Assembly (NCBI GenBank): GCA_020445165.1
Contig: JAGRHE010000191.1
Location: 1 to 5,286, forward strand
Length of the DNA stretch: 5,286 nt
DNA from: Gammaproteobacteria bacterium
GTDB lineage: Bacteria; Pseudomonadota; Gammaproteobacteria; Chromatiales; Sedimenticolaceae
Direction: 5' to 3'
The translations under genes were made by a program, and so were the position numbers. This document shows, one piece after another, positions 1 to 5,286 of this stretch (its first letter is position 1; every line of letters starts with the position of its first letter). The notes beneath the pieces were generated by a model, which searched no databases, had not been told where the DNA came from, and saw only the letters and a list, made by a program, of their open reading frames with translations.

Positions 1-901
1 GGGCGCTCAGTGTCTCGCCGGTGAACCCAAGCGATTCGAAGTCGAGCGGTACGTCACCACGATCGAGCAATCGCATCACCACGCTTTCGCCATGCAGGGT
101 CGGTACCGTGGAGATGCGCATGTCGATCTCGCGCCCCTCGGCGCGCAACTTGATGCGTCCGTCCTGGGGCAGGCGGCGCTCGGCGATGTCGAGGCTGGCA
201 AGGACCTTGATTCGCGACACGATGGCCTCGGGTGGCAGCTCGCCGGGAAACCGGATTGCCCGCAGCACACCATCGACCCGGTAGCGCACGACCAGTTCGC
301 GCTCGAACGGTTCGATGTGGATGTCAGAAGCGCGCAGTTCGAGGGCACGTGCAACCATCTGGTTGACCCGTCGGATCACCGGCGCCTCGCTCGCCATGTC
401 GCGCAGATGCGTGATGTCGTCGACATTCCGCTCGACGACCAGGTCGGCGTCGTCGGACGCGAAGGCGGGTGCGCTTTCCGCGGGCAGGGCGCGCGCCAGC
501 GCCTGCTGGATGTCACTGATAACACCCACATGCAGCTCGACCGGCTGACCGAATGCCAGCTGGAGTGCGTCGATGATGAACGGGTCGCTGGGATCAGCGA
601 CTGCCACCTTCACCCTGCCATCGTCAGCTTGCAATGGCGCGACGTGATGCTGACGCAGGAACTCGGCGGATACCAGGTCGCCAAACTCGGTGAGGTCTGC
701 ATAATCCCCGCCCGCGACCAGGGCCAGCTGCATCTCAGATGCCAGGGTCGTGGCCAGTTCGCGTTCGCTGATGAACCCGAGCTGCACGAGGAGCGGACCG
801 AGCGGCCCACCTTTCTCGGCCTGCAGGCTGCGCACATGGCGTAACTGGTTTTGACTGATCTTGTCGGCTTGAACCAGCCATTCGCCGATAGCAGCTGTCA
901 T
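1..901 (-). CDS. gspE: Type II secretion system ATPase GspE, N-terminal half (partial, C-terminus off left edge)
   Basis: This is the cytoplasmic hexameric ATPase that drives the type II secretion pseudopilus and works with the GspL/GspF inner-membrane platform. About 300 residues are visible. Residues 1-140 form an MshEN-type N-terminal domain: it opens MTAAIGEWLVQADKIS, has a LLVQLGFISERELA segment near 37-50, and a VAVADPSDPFIIDAL segment near 98-112. The ATPase N-terminal region follows, with APVIRRVNQM near 173, the highly conserved ASDIHIEPFE at 191-200, RYRVDGVL near 206, AERRLPQDGRIKLR at 240-253 and MRISTVPTLHGESVVMRLLD at 261-280. The window ends just before the expected Walker A motif, so the catalytic core is not seen. 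The ATG at 901 is the first conventional start after an in-frame upstream TGA, although the Shine-Dalgarno sequence before it is weak. The related pilus ATPase PilB is the main alternative, but the AERRLPQDGRIKLR stretch reads as GspE. Confidence 0.88.
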   Translation of the reverse strand, partial: MTAAIGEWLVQADKISQNQLRHVRSLQAEKGGPLGPLLVQLGFISERELATTLASEMQLALVAGGDYADLTEFGDLVSAEFLRQHHVAPLQADDGRVKVAVADPSDPFIIDALQLAFGQPVELHVGVISDIQQALARALPAESAPAFASDDADLVVERNVDDITHLRDMASEAPVIRRVNQMVARALELRASDIHIEPFERELVVRYRVDGVLRAIRFPGELPPEAIVSRIKVLASLDIAERRLPQDGRIKLRAEGREIDMRISTVPTLHGESVVMRLLDRGDVPLDFESLGFTGETLSA

Positions 902-1062
902 CTTGGTGTCCGATTCGGTCAGTTCGATTGGTCCTGCCTTGAAACCGACACAGAATAGCGCGATTCCGCGTCTTGCCGATGACTGTGTCGCATGCCCGGC
1001 AATTCTGCAATGGAATGAGACAGATAGACAGCAGGCCCCCGGTCACCAAGACTTCGGGATGG

Positions 1063-1076
1063 GCGCAAGGTTGCGC
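1063..1076. repeat. Short perfect inverted repeat GCGCAA-GG-TTGCGC
   Basis: Two perfect 6-base arms are separated by 2 bases, about 160 bases upstream of the gspE start. The tiny spacer suits a protein-binding dyad better than an RNA hairpin. It could be an operator, but no regulator gene is in view and a 6-base dyad can occur by chance. Confidence 0.3.
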
Positions 1077-1090
1077 TTTCGCCGGCCTCG

Positions 1091-1104
1091 TGCGTGCACA
1101 CGCA
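1091..1104. repeat. Short perfect inverted repeat TGCGTG-CA-CACGCA
   Basis: This is a second dyad with the same 6-2-6 geometry, 14 bases from the previous one and just beyond the T-tract of the predicted terminator. Either dyad could be an operator for gspE. The matching geometry is directly visible; the function is a guess. Confidence 0.3.
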
Positions 1105-1108
1105 GGTG

Positions 1109-1137
1109 AAAAAATGCCGTTGGTGGCGCAAACCGGC
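1109..1137 (-). terminator. Probable rho-independent terminator after the DsrC-like gene
   Basis: Read on the minus strand, a GCCG(G)TT arm pairs with AACGGC around a loop of roughly nine bases, with one bulged G. An A and then six consecutive T residues follow. It begins 12 bases after the TGA stop of the DsrC-like gene, the right place and orientation to end that transcript. It implies that gspE is transcribed separately. The stem is short and imperfect, so strength is uncertain. Confidence 0.6.
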
Positions 1138-1149
1138 CGCTTTAGACGT

Positions 1150-1542
1150 TCAGATGACCGTGCCGAAGCCCGCATCTTCGTTGTGGGCGAGATCAGGCAG
1201 GCCTGCGAGGCGATGGATCAGGGTCAGAACTCCGGATTCCGGGTCGTCTCCGGTGTCTGCCTCGAGCTTGTCGAACAGGCGGTAGAGATAAGCACTTCCT
1301 CCCTGGTCCGCATACTGCTCGTTGAGAAACCGCATGTGCGGTGAGGCCGCCCGACAGTCGTTTTGCCGGCAGTGGTCCTGATAATGCCTTACCAGGGTCT
1401 GTATGACATCGAGGTGCGCACGGTCGAGCTCGATACCCATGCGCGAGGCATTGGACAGCACCCGCGCATCCAGCTCGGCGAGATCGAGACCGGCAACGGA
1501 ACGGTAAATCGGGTTCTCGCCGTCGATAGTTCTGCTTTGCAT
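1150..1542 (-). CDS. DsrC/TusE-family-like small protein lacking the C-terminal cysteines (RspA-like)
   Basis: This 130-residue protein has DsrC/TusE fold signatures in order. GIELDRAHLDVI (36-47) followed by RHY (52-54) matches the helix usually written GI-L---HW-VI. SPHMRFL (67-73) matches the -SP-IRML segment, GGSAYLYRLF (81-90) matches GNSRYLYRLF, and RLAGLP (111-116) matches KIAGLP. In TusE and DsrC the chain then ends with a conserved penultimate cysteine that carries persulfide. Here it ends DAGFGTVI with no cysteine, and the tryptophan of HW is leucine. About eleven extra, mostly acidic residues (91-104) precede the last helix. The only cysteines are C58 and C63, a C-x4-C pair. Family members without either C-terminal cysteine have been called RspA and are thought to be regulatory rather than sulfur carriers. 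The ATG at 1542 is preferred over an ATG 63 bases further upstream, which overlaps the neighbouring gene, because a strong AGGGAGA precedes it. The fold is fairly secure; the function is unknown. Confidence 0.75.
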   Translation of the reverse strand: MQSRTIDGENPIYRSVAGLDLAELDARVLSNASRMGIELDRAHLDVIQTLVRHYQDHCRQNDCRAASPHMRFLNEQYADQGGSAYLYRLFDKLEADTGDDPESGVLTLIHRLAGLPDLAHNEDAGFGTVI

Positions 1543-1549
1543 TGTGAAG

Positions 1550-1556
1550 TCTCCCT
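1550..1556 (-). promoter_or_regulatory. Shine-Dalgarno sequence of the DsrC-like gene
   Basis: AGGGAGA on the minus strand lies 7 bases before the ATG at 1542. It fixes the start downstream of a longer in-frame extension (to 1605) that would run into the end of the DUF4112 gene. Confidence 0.75.
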
Positions 1557-1588
1557 GTAGTCGAAGAATGAAGGGTCCGAGTCGTTCG

Positions 1589-2098
1589 TTACAGCGCCGC
1601 GGCAAGCGCCGATAGCAATGCGACCAAGGCCCAGAACGCGATGGCGAGCAACAGAACGATCACTACGATCGTCAACGTCACTACGAACAGGCTGCGCTTG
1701 TGCACCGGGCTGGGCTGCGCCTTGTAATCCAGAAGCAGCTGGACATTGCGTTGATTGGCTTTGAAGACGAAGTCGAAGATGTCGCCGACGACCGGGATGA
1801 TCCCGATCACGGACTCGAGCAGGATATTCATCGCCATGCGCACGACAATCGCCAGGGGTGCACCCATACGAACCGCTTGCAGCAGGATGTAGCTGGAAGC
1901 GGCACCGGCCGTGATGTCACCGATACCGGGAACCAGACCGATCAGGCCGTCGAGTCCAATCCGGATTGACGTGCCTGGAATGCGGATCGCGCTGTCCAAC
2001 AGCCACGCGAGTCGTTGCAGCTTGCGAATCTCCGGTGAATCGGCGTTGGCCGAGCGCTCGCCGGGGAGTTGACCATCGATGTCTGCGGTGTAGTTCAT
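1589..2098 (-). CDS. DUF4112 domain-containing membrane protein
   Basis: This is a 169-residue protein of the DUF4112 family, which has no established function. The family pattern is clear: LDSAIRIPGTSIRIGLDGLIGLVPGIGD at 34-61, read here as two adjoining blocks (34-47 and 48-61). RMAMNILLESVIGIIPVVGD follows at 87-106, then FDFVFKANQRNVQLLLDYK at 108-126. The repeated G-x-(I/V)-P-x-(I/V)-G-D elements at 54-61 and 99-106 are the hallmark. After a basic stretch (HKR, 133-135) comes a long, strongly hydrophobic segment at about 137-165, probably a membrane anchor; the GIGD/VVGD regions are also hydrophobic. It is the upstream gene of a likely two-gene unit, 46 bases before the DsrC-like gene on the same strand with no terminator between them. 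The ATG at 2098 opens before a short polar N-terminus. Its Shine-Dalgarno is weak (AAGG about 12 bases upstream), so the start is only moderately sure. Confidence 0.85.
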   Translation of the reverse strand: MNYTADIDGQLPGERSANADSPEIRKLQRLAWLLDSAIRIPGTSIRIGLDGLIGLVPGIGDITAGAASSYILLQAVRMGAPLAIVVRMAMNILLESVIGIIPVVGDIFDFVFKANQRNVQLLLDYKAQPSPVHKRSLFVVTLTIVVIVLLLAIAFWALVALLSALAAAL

Positions 2099-2142
2099 CT
2101 GTCGGATTCGCCTTATCGCTTGACCACCATATGCTCGGACTG

Positions 2143-2166
2143 CCGCAGCCGAAGTCCCGGCTGCGG
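2143..2166. repeat. Perfect 9-bp inverted repeat with 6-base loop
   Basis: CCGCAGCCG at 2143-2151 and CGGCTGCGG at 2158-2166 are exact reverse complements around AAGTCC. The stem is very GC-rich and would form a stable hairpin in RNA of either strand. No T-tract follows on either strand, so it is not a canonical intrinsic terminator. It lies 45 bases upstream of the DUF4112 start, so it could be in that gene's leader, an operator, or a REP-like dispersed repeat. Confidence 0.65.
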
Positions 2167-2212
2167 ATTGCCAGGGTGGAGATGCAGGAAGCGAGCCAGC
2201 TGGGATGGCAGG

Positions 2213-2239
2213 TCATTGGCGTGAAAACATCATTGGCGT
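2213..2239. repeat. Direct repeat TCATTGGCGT, two copies, 17-base period
   Basis: Exact copies at 2213-2222 and 2230-2239 are separated by the 7 bases GAAAACA. This could be a 17-base slippage or duplication scar, or a pair of protein-binding half sites. Only the repeat itself is visible. Confidence 0.5.
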
Positions 2240-2370
2240 CAGCCCGCTGCACACCGGGTCCGCGAGGACACTTGGGTGCGGTCAGGTGAACTTACAACAT
2301 CGCTTCACACCCTACGCAGAATGGCGCGTAGCGACCGTCGCTGATGCATATCGACCACCTGTGCGCAGCG

Positions 2371-2399
2371 CCGACAAGGCGCATCGAGTCAGCTATACA
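2371..2399 (+). promoter_or_regulatory. Candidate sigma-70 promoter for fumC
   Basis: CCGACA (2371-2376) and TATACA (2394-2399) each match four of six consensus bases and are exactly 17 bases apart. Transcription would start near 2406, leaving a leader of about 30 bases before the GTG start at 2436. A 5-bp dyad, GCGCC-GACAA-GGCGC (2368-2382), overlaps the -35 element and might be a regulator site. The match is moderate and based on spacing and sequence only. Confidence 0.4.
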
Positions 2400-2422
2400 T
2401 GGGGCATGACGCTACGCAACGG

Positions 2423-2429
2423 CAGGGGA
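2423..2429 (+). promoter_or_regulatory. Shine-Dalgarno sequence of fumC
   Basis: CAGGGGA lies 6 bases before the GTG at 2436. It decides the start: the upstream in-frame ATG at 2406 has no comparable site, and the downstream ATG at 2469 would remove conserved fumarase N-terminal residues. Confidence 0.65.
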
Positions 2430-2435
2430 TGCAAG

Positions 2436-3821
2436 GTGACAGGAGACACACGCACTGAAAGCGATAGCATGGGGCAGGTAGAAGTGCCGGTCGACGCCTT
2501 GTACGGGCCGCAGACTCAGCGGGCGATCGAGAATTTTCCGCTGGGTGGTGGAGCGATGCCTGCACACTTTATCCATGCGCTTGGTCTGATCAAGTCTGCG
2601 GCAGCGCGGGTCAATGCGGAGCTCGGCTTGTTGGAACGCAATCTTGCCGATGCGATCCATGTGGCCGCCGACGAGGTGGCAAGAGGACTTCACGATGCGC
2701 ACTTTCCTGTCGATGTGTTCCAGACAGGATCGGGCACCAGCAGCAACATGAACGCCAACGAAGTGATAGCAGGCCTTGCCAGCCGGGCACTTGGCTGTCA
2801 GGTCCATCCAAACGACCACGTGAACATGGGCCAGAGCAGCAACGATGTCATCCCCGCGGCAATCCATCTGAGCGCCTGCCTGGTTCTCGAAAGAAGCCTG
2901 CTACCGTCGCTGATTCATCTGCGCGACACGATACGGCAGCGGTCCAAGGAGATGGTCAATGTCGTGAAGACAGGTCGAACACATCTCATGGATGCGATGC
3001 CGTTACGTCTGGAGCAGGAGCTGGGCGGCTGGGCCAGCCAGGTCGATGATGCCATCGCCCGAATCCGGGCAAGCCTGCCTCGCTTGCAGCGGCTGGCGAT
3101 TGGCGGCACCGCAGTGGGCACGGGCGTCAATACGCATCCCGTATTCGGCAAACGGGTTGCTGCAATGATTTCTGACGACACCGGCTTTTCGTTTGTTGCC
3201 AGCGACGATCATTTTCGCGACCTGAGTTGCCAGGATACCGCGGTCGAGATCAGCGGCCAGCTGAATACCTTGGCGGTGTGCATGATGAAAATCTCGAATG
3301 ATTTGCGTTGGATGAACAGCGGGCCCTTGGCCGGGCTGGGTGAGATCCGGTTGCCGGCACTGCAGCCAGGCAGCAGTATCATGCCCGGCAAGGTCAATCC
3401 GGTAGTTCCGGAGGCGGTTGCCATGGTGGCTGCCCAGGTCATGGGCAACCACCATGTCGTGACGGTTGCCGGCCAGTCCGGGAACTTTCAATTGAACGTG
3501 ATGCTGCCGGTCATCGCGTCGAACCTTTTGCGCAGTATCGATCTTCTGGCCAACGCGGCGCGGCTGTTGGCCGACAAGGCGATACAGGGGTTTGAAGTCG
3601 ATCAGCAGCGGCTGGCGCAGTCGCTCGGCAGCAACCCGGTTCTGGTCACTGCACTGAACCCGGTCATCGGCTATGAGCTGGGGGCCGAGATCGCGAAGCG
3701 CGCCTATTCCGAGCGACGCGCGGTGATCGACGTCGCGAGAGAAATGACGGATCTGGACGACGACACATTGCGGCGGTTGCTCGATCCTGTTGCACTGACC
3801 GGCAAAGCGAATGACAGCTGA
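2436..3821 (+). CDS. fumC: Class II fumarate hydratase (fumarase C)
   Basis: This homotetrameric, iron-independent cytoplasmic enzyme interconverts fumarate and L-malate in the TCA cycle. With the GTG start it has 461 residues, normal for the family. The N-terminus TRTESDSMGQVEVP is typical of fumarases. Active-site elements are intact: TGSGTSSNMN (97-106), NDHVNMGQSSND (126-137), GRTHLMDAMP with the catalytic-type histidine at 183, and the lyase signature GSSIMPGKVNP (312-322), whose S313 and K319 correspond to E. coli FumC S318 and K324. The C-terminal fumarase domain begins near LVTALNP (403). The THLMDAMP variant differs from the THLQDATP of E. coli but keeps T-H and D-A-x-P. It is a single gene transcribed away from the DUF4112 gene and toward acnA. 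Argininosuccinate lyase and aspartase are excluded by the fumarase-type N-terminus and signature. Confidence 0.96.
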   Translation: MTGDTRTESDSMGQVEVPVDALYGPQTQRAIENFPLGGGAMPAHFIHALGLIKSAAARVNAELGLLERNLADAIHVAADEVARGLHDAHFPVDVFQTGSGTSSNMNANEVIAGLASRALGCQVHPNDHVNMGQSSNDVIPAAIHLSACLVLERSLLPSLIHLRDTIRQRSKEMVNVVKTGRTHLMDAMPLRLEQELGGWASQVDDAIARIRASLPRLQRLAIGGTAVGTGVNTHPVFGKRVAAMISDDTGFSFVASDDHFRDLSCQDTAVEISGQLNTLAVCMMKISNDLRWMNSGPLAGLGEIRLPALQPGSSIMPGKVNPVVPEAVAMVAAQVMGNHHVVTVAGQSGNFQLNVMLPVIASNLLRSIDLLANAARLLADKAIQGFEVDQQRLAQSLGSNPVLVTALNPVIGYELGAEIAKRAYSERRAVIDVAREMTDLDDDTLRRLLDPVALTGKANDS

Positions 3822-3831
3822 GAGCGGCGCT

Positions 3832-5286
3832 TCAGCCCGCCAACTGGCGCACGACGTAGTGCAGGATTCCGCCGTTGCGGTAGTAGTCCCATTCCTTCGG
3901 CGTATCGATTCGCACGACTGCCCGAAATCGCCGGGTTTCGCCGTCGGCCGTTTGAGCCGTGATGCCAACCTCTTCGTCATCCTCGGATGGCGACTCAATG
4001 GTGAAACTCTCACTGCCGTCGATACCGAGTGAACCGGCATCGTCACCATCCCGGAACTGCAGTGGCAGCACGCCCATGCCAATCAGGTTGGATCGGTGAA
4101 TGCGTTCGAAGCTGACTGCAAGCACTGCCCGAATCTCGAGCAGCAGGGTCCCCTTGGCGGCCCAGTCGCGCGAAGATCCACTGCCATATTCCTGCCCCGC
4201 GATCACCAGTAGTGGAATCGAGTCGGCCTGGTAGCGCATCGCGGCGTCGTAGATGGGCATCTGGTCCCCGTCAGGCATGTATCGTGTCCAGCCGCCCTCG
4301 ATGCCGGGAACCAGCTGGTTGCGTAGCCGGATGTTGGCAAAGGTGCCACGCATCATCACCTCGTGGTTGCCGCGTCGTGAGCCATAGGAGTTGAAGTCTT
4401 CCGGTTCCACTCCCTGTTGCATGAGCCAACGTCCGGCCGGGCTGTCTGCCATTATTGCCCCGGCAGGAGAGATGTGGTCGGTCGTGACGCTGTCACCGAG
4501 CAGGCACAGCACGCGTGCTTTTCGGATCGGCTCCTGTGCCACTGGCGCTTCTGTCATGTCCCTGAAGTAGGGTGGGTTGCGTATGTAGGTCGACGTGTCG
4601 TCCCACTGGTACTGTTTGCTCTGCAGGATGTCCATGGCGCGCCATTGCGCATCACCATCGAAAATCCCGCGGTAGCTGTCCCGAAACATCGACGCGCCGA
4701 TCGAACGCACTATGGTCTCGCTGATTTCCGCCGGGTCGGGCCAGATATCGTGTAGATAAACATCGTTCCCTTCGCCGTCACGACCCAGCGATACCTTGTC
4801 GAGGTCGACGTTCATGGCGCCGACGATGGCGTAGGCGACGACCAATGGCGGCGAGGCAAGAAAATTCATCCGTACATCGGCATGGATACGTCCTTCGAAA
4901 TTGCGATTGCCGGACAGTACCGCGCATGCGATGAGGTCACCCTTGTGGATTGCGCTACTGATCGGTTCGGGCAACGGTCCGGAGTTGCCGATGCAGGTGG
5001 TGCAGCCATAACCGACCACCTGGAAGCCCAGCGCTGAGAGGTCGTCCAGCAGGCCGGCCTTGCGCAGGTATTCCGTCACCACGGCGGAGCCGGGGGCGAG
5101 GCTGGTCTTGACCCATGGCTTTACACTCAGGCCACGTTGGCGGGCGTTGCGTGCCAGTAGCCCGGCACCGATCATGACCGCGGGGTTGGAGGTGTTGGTG
5201 CAGGACGTGATGGCTGCGATCACCACGGCACCATCTATCAGCGTGAAACGTTGGCCATCCATCTCGACATTCACGGCGCCGCTGTG
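3832..5286 (-). CDS. acnA: Aconitate hydratase AcnA, C-terminal part (5' end off right edge)
   Basis: This monomeric [4Fe-4S] enzyme isomerises citrate and isocitrate through cis-aconitate. The visible 484 residues are just over half of a protein usually near 890. All three cluster ligands are present: C29 in TSCTNTSNP, and C95 and C98 in [12 protein letters not shown]. Their spacing (66 and 69) equals that of C435, C501 and C504 in E. coli AcnA, so about 406 residues lie beyond the edge. [11 protein letters not shown] and [10 protein letters not shown] follow. The C-terminal swivel domain begins near [15 protein letters not shown] (262-276) and carries [23 protein letters not shown] (read as two adjoining pieces), YGSGSSRDW (367-375) and [20 protein letters not shown]. 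The swivel being C-terminal excludes Acn[16 protein letters not shown] rather than FACTTCNGMSG argues against the methylcitrate-cycle enzyme AcnD. The stop lies 10 bases from the convergent fumC stop. Confidence 0.97.
   Translation of the reverse strand, partial: HSGAVNVEMDGQRFTLIDGAVVIAAITSCTNTSNPAVMIGAGLLARNARQRGLSVKPWVKTSLAPGSAVVTEYLRKAGLLDDLSALGFQVVGYGCTTCIGNSGPLPEPISSAIHKGDLIACAVLSGNRNFEGRIHADVRMNFLASPPLVVAYAIVGAMNVDLDKVSLGRDGEGNDVYLHDIWPDPAEISETIVRSIGASMFRDSYRGIFDGDAQWRAMDILQSKQYQWDDTSTYIRNPPYFRDMTEAPVAQEPIRKARVLCLLGDSVTTDHISPAGAIMADSPAGRWLMQQGVEPEDFNSYGSRRGNHEVMMRGTFANIRLRNQLVPGIEGGWTRYMPDGDQMPIYDAAMRYQADSIPLLVIAGQEYGSGSSRDWAAKGTLLLEIRAVLAVSFERIHRSNLIGMGVLPLQFRDGDDAGSLGIDGSESFTIESPSEDDEEVGITAQTADGETRRFRAVVRIDTPKEWDYYRNGGILHYVVRQLAG

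Larger units (their letters stand above)
902..1149. other. Intergenic region upstream of gspE
   Basis: This non-coding stretch lies between the DsrC-like gene and gspE, both on the minus strand. It holds the probable terminator of the DsrC-like gene and two dyads, listed separately. Open frames crossing it are shifted relative to gspE and give low-complexity Arg/Ser/Cys-rich translations, so I read none as a gene. I could not identify a convincing sigma-70 promoter for gspE. The best -10-like hexamer, TATTCT about 55 bases before the start on the minus strand, has no matching -35. Confidence 0.6.
2099..2435. other. Divergent intergenic region between the DUF4112 gene and fumC
   Basis: This 337-base stretch separates the minus-strand DUF4112/DsrC-like pair from plus-strand fumC and should carry promoters for both. 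It contains a perfect 9-bp inverted repeat, a 10-base direct repeat with a 17-base period, a candidate fumC promoter and the fumC ribosome binding site, each listed separately. The open frame of fumC extends back to 2205, but that extension shows no fumarase similarity and is not counted as coding. No convincing intact small gene was found; a possible broken minus-strand frame is described in the findings. Confidence 0.6.

Noticed and set aside
92..844. A 250-codon plus-strand open frame
   Set aside because: It lies fully antisense to gspE, whose minus-strand translation shows long, ordered family motifs. The plus-strand product resembles no family I recognise.
735..1175. A 146-codon minus-strand open frame overlapping the gspE start
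   Set aside because: Its second half is gspE DNA read in a shifted frame, and its first half runs through the terminator. Composition is Arg/Ser/Cys-rich with no motif.
1543..1605. Longer N-terminus for the DsrC-like protein, starting at 1605
   Set aside because: It overlaps the end of the DUF4112 gene, and a strong Shine-Dalgarno sequence lies inside it directly before the ATG at 1542.
1917..2252. A 111-codon minus-strand open frame across the start of the DUF4112 gene
   Set aside because: Most of it is the DUF4112 gene read in another frame; the product is Arg/Ser/Trp-rich without a recognisable domain.
2205..2435. N-terminal extension of FumC to the first ATG of the open frame
   Set aside because: The extra 77 residues have no fumarase similarity, would include the promoter candidate, and would make the enzyme far longer than the family norm.
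3822..3845. Possible bidirectional terminator at the fumC/acnA junction
   Set aside because: Only a 4-base self-complementary run (AGCG/CGCT) without a loop or T-tract is present, which is too weak to call.
3003..4082. A 359-codon minus-strand open frame spanning the fumC/acnA junction
   Set aside because: It is antisense to the fumC active-site region and out of frame with the end of acnA. Both real genes have unmistakable motifs, and this product has none.

Overview
The window reads as ordinary chromosomal DNA of a GC-rich proteobacterium, most likely a gammaproteobacterium. This is inferred from the clear proteobacterial forms of GspE, class II fumarase and AcnA-type aconitase, and from compact gene packing; no ribosomal or tRNA marker is present to place it more precisely. 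Both edges cut through genes. No tRNA, rRNA, CRISPR array, insertion sequence or phage gene was seen.

Layout, left to right. On the minus strand is the N-terminal half of the type II secretion ATPase GspE (1-901, running off the left edge). A 248-bp non-coding stretch (902-1149) follows, with a probable intrinsic terminator and two short dyads. Then come two minus-strand genes that look like one transcription unit: a DUF4112 membrane protein (1589-2098), and 46 bp after it a small DsrC/TusE-fold protein (1150-1542). A 337-bp divergent intergenic region (2099-2435) carries a perfect 9-bp inverted repeat, a short direct repeat and a candidate promoter. It leads into fumC on the plus strand (2436-3821). 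Ten bases beyond the fumC stop is the stop of a convergent minus-strand acnA (3832-5286, running off the right edge).

Functionally, fumC and acnA both encode TCA-cycle enzymes (fumarate to malate, and citrate to isocitrate) but are transcribed toward each other, so they are neighbours without being an operon. GspE powers protein export across the outer membrane; the rest of its secretion operon would lie to the left. The most unusual gene is the DsrC-like one. It keeps the DsrC/TusE fold signatures but lacks the C-terminal cysteine used for sulfur transfer, carries an acidic insertion before the C-terminal arm, and has an internal C-x4-C pair. It sits beside a DUF4112 membrane protein, with no sulfur-metabolism gene in view. 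I found no wholly new multi-gene system; this pair is the best candidate for uncharacterised biology here.
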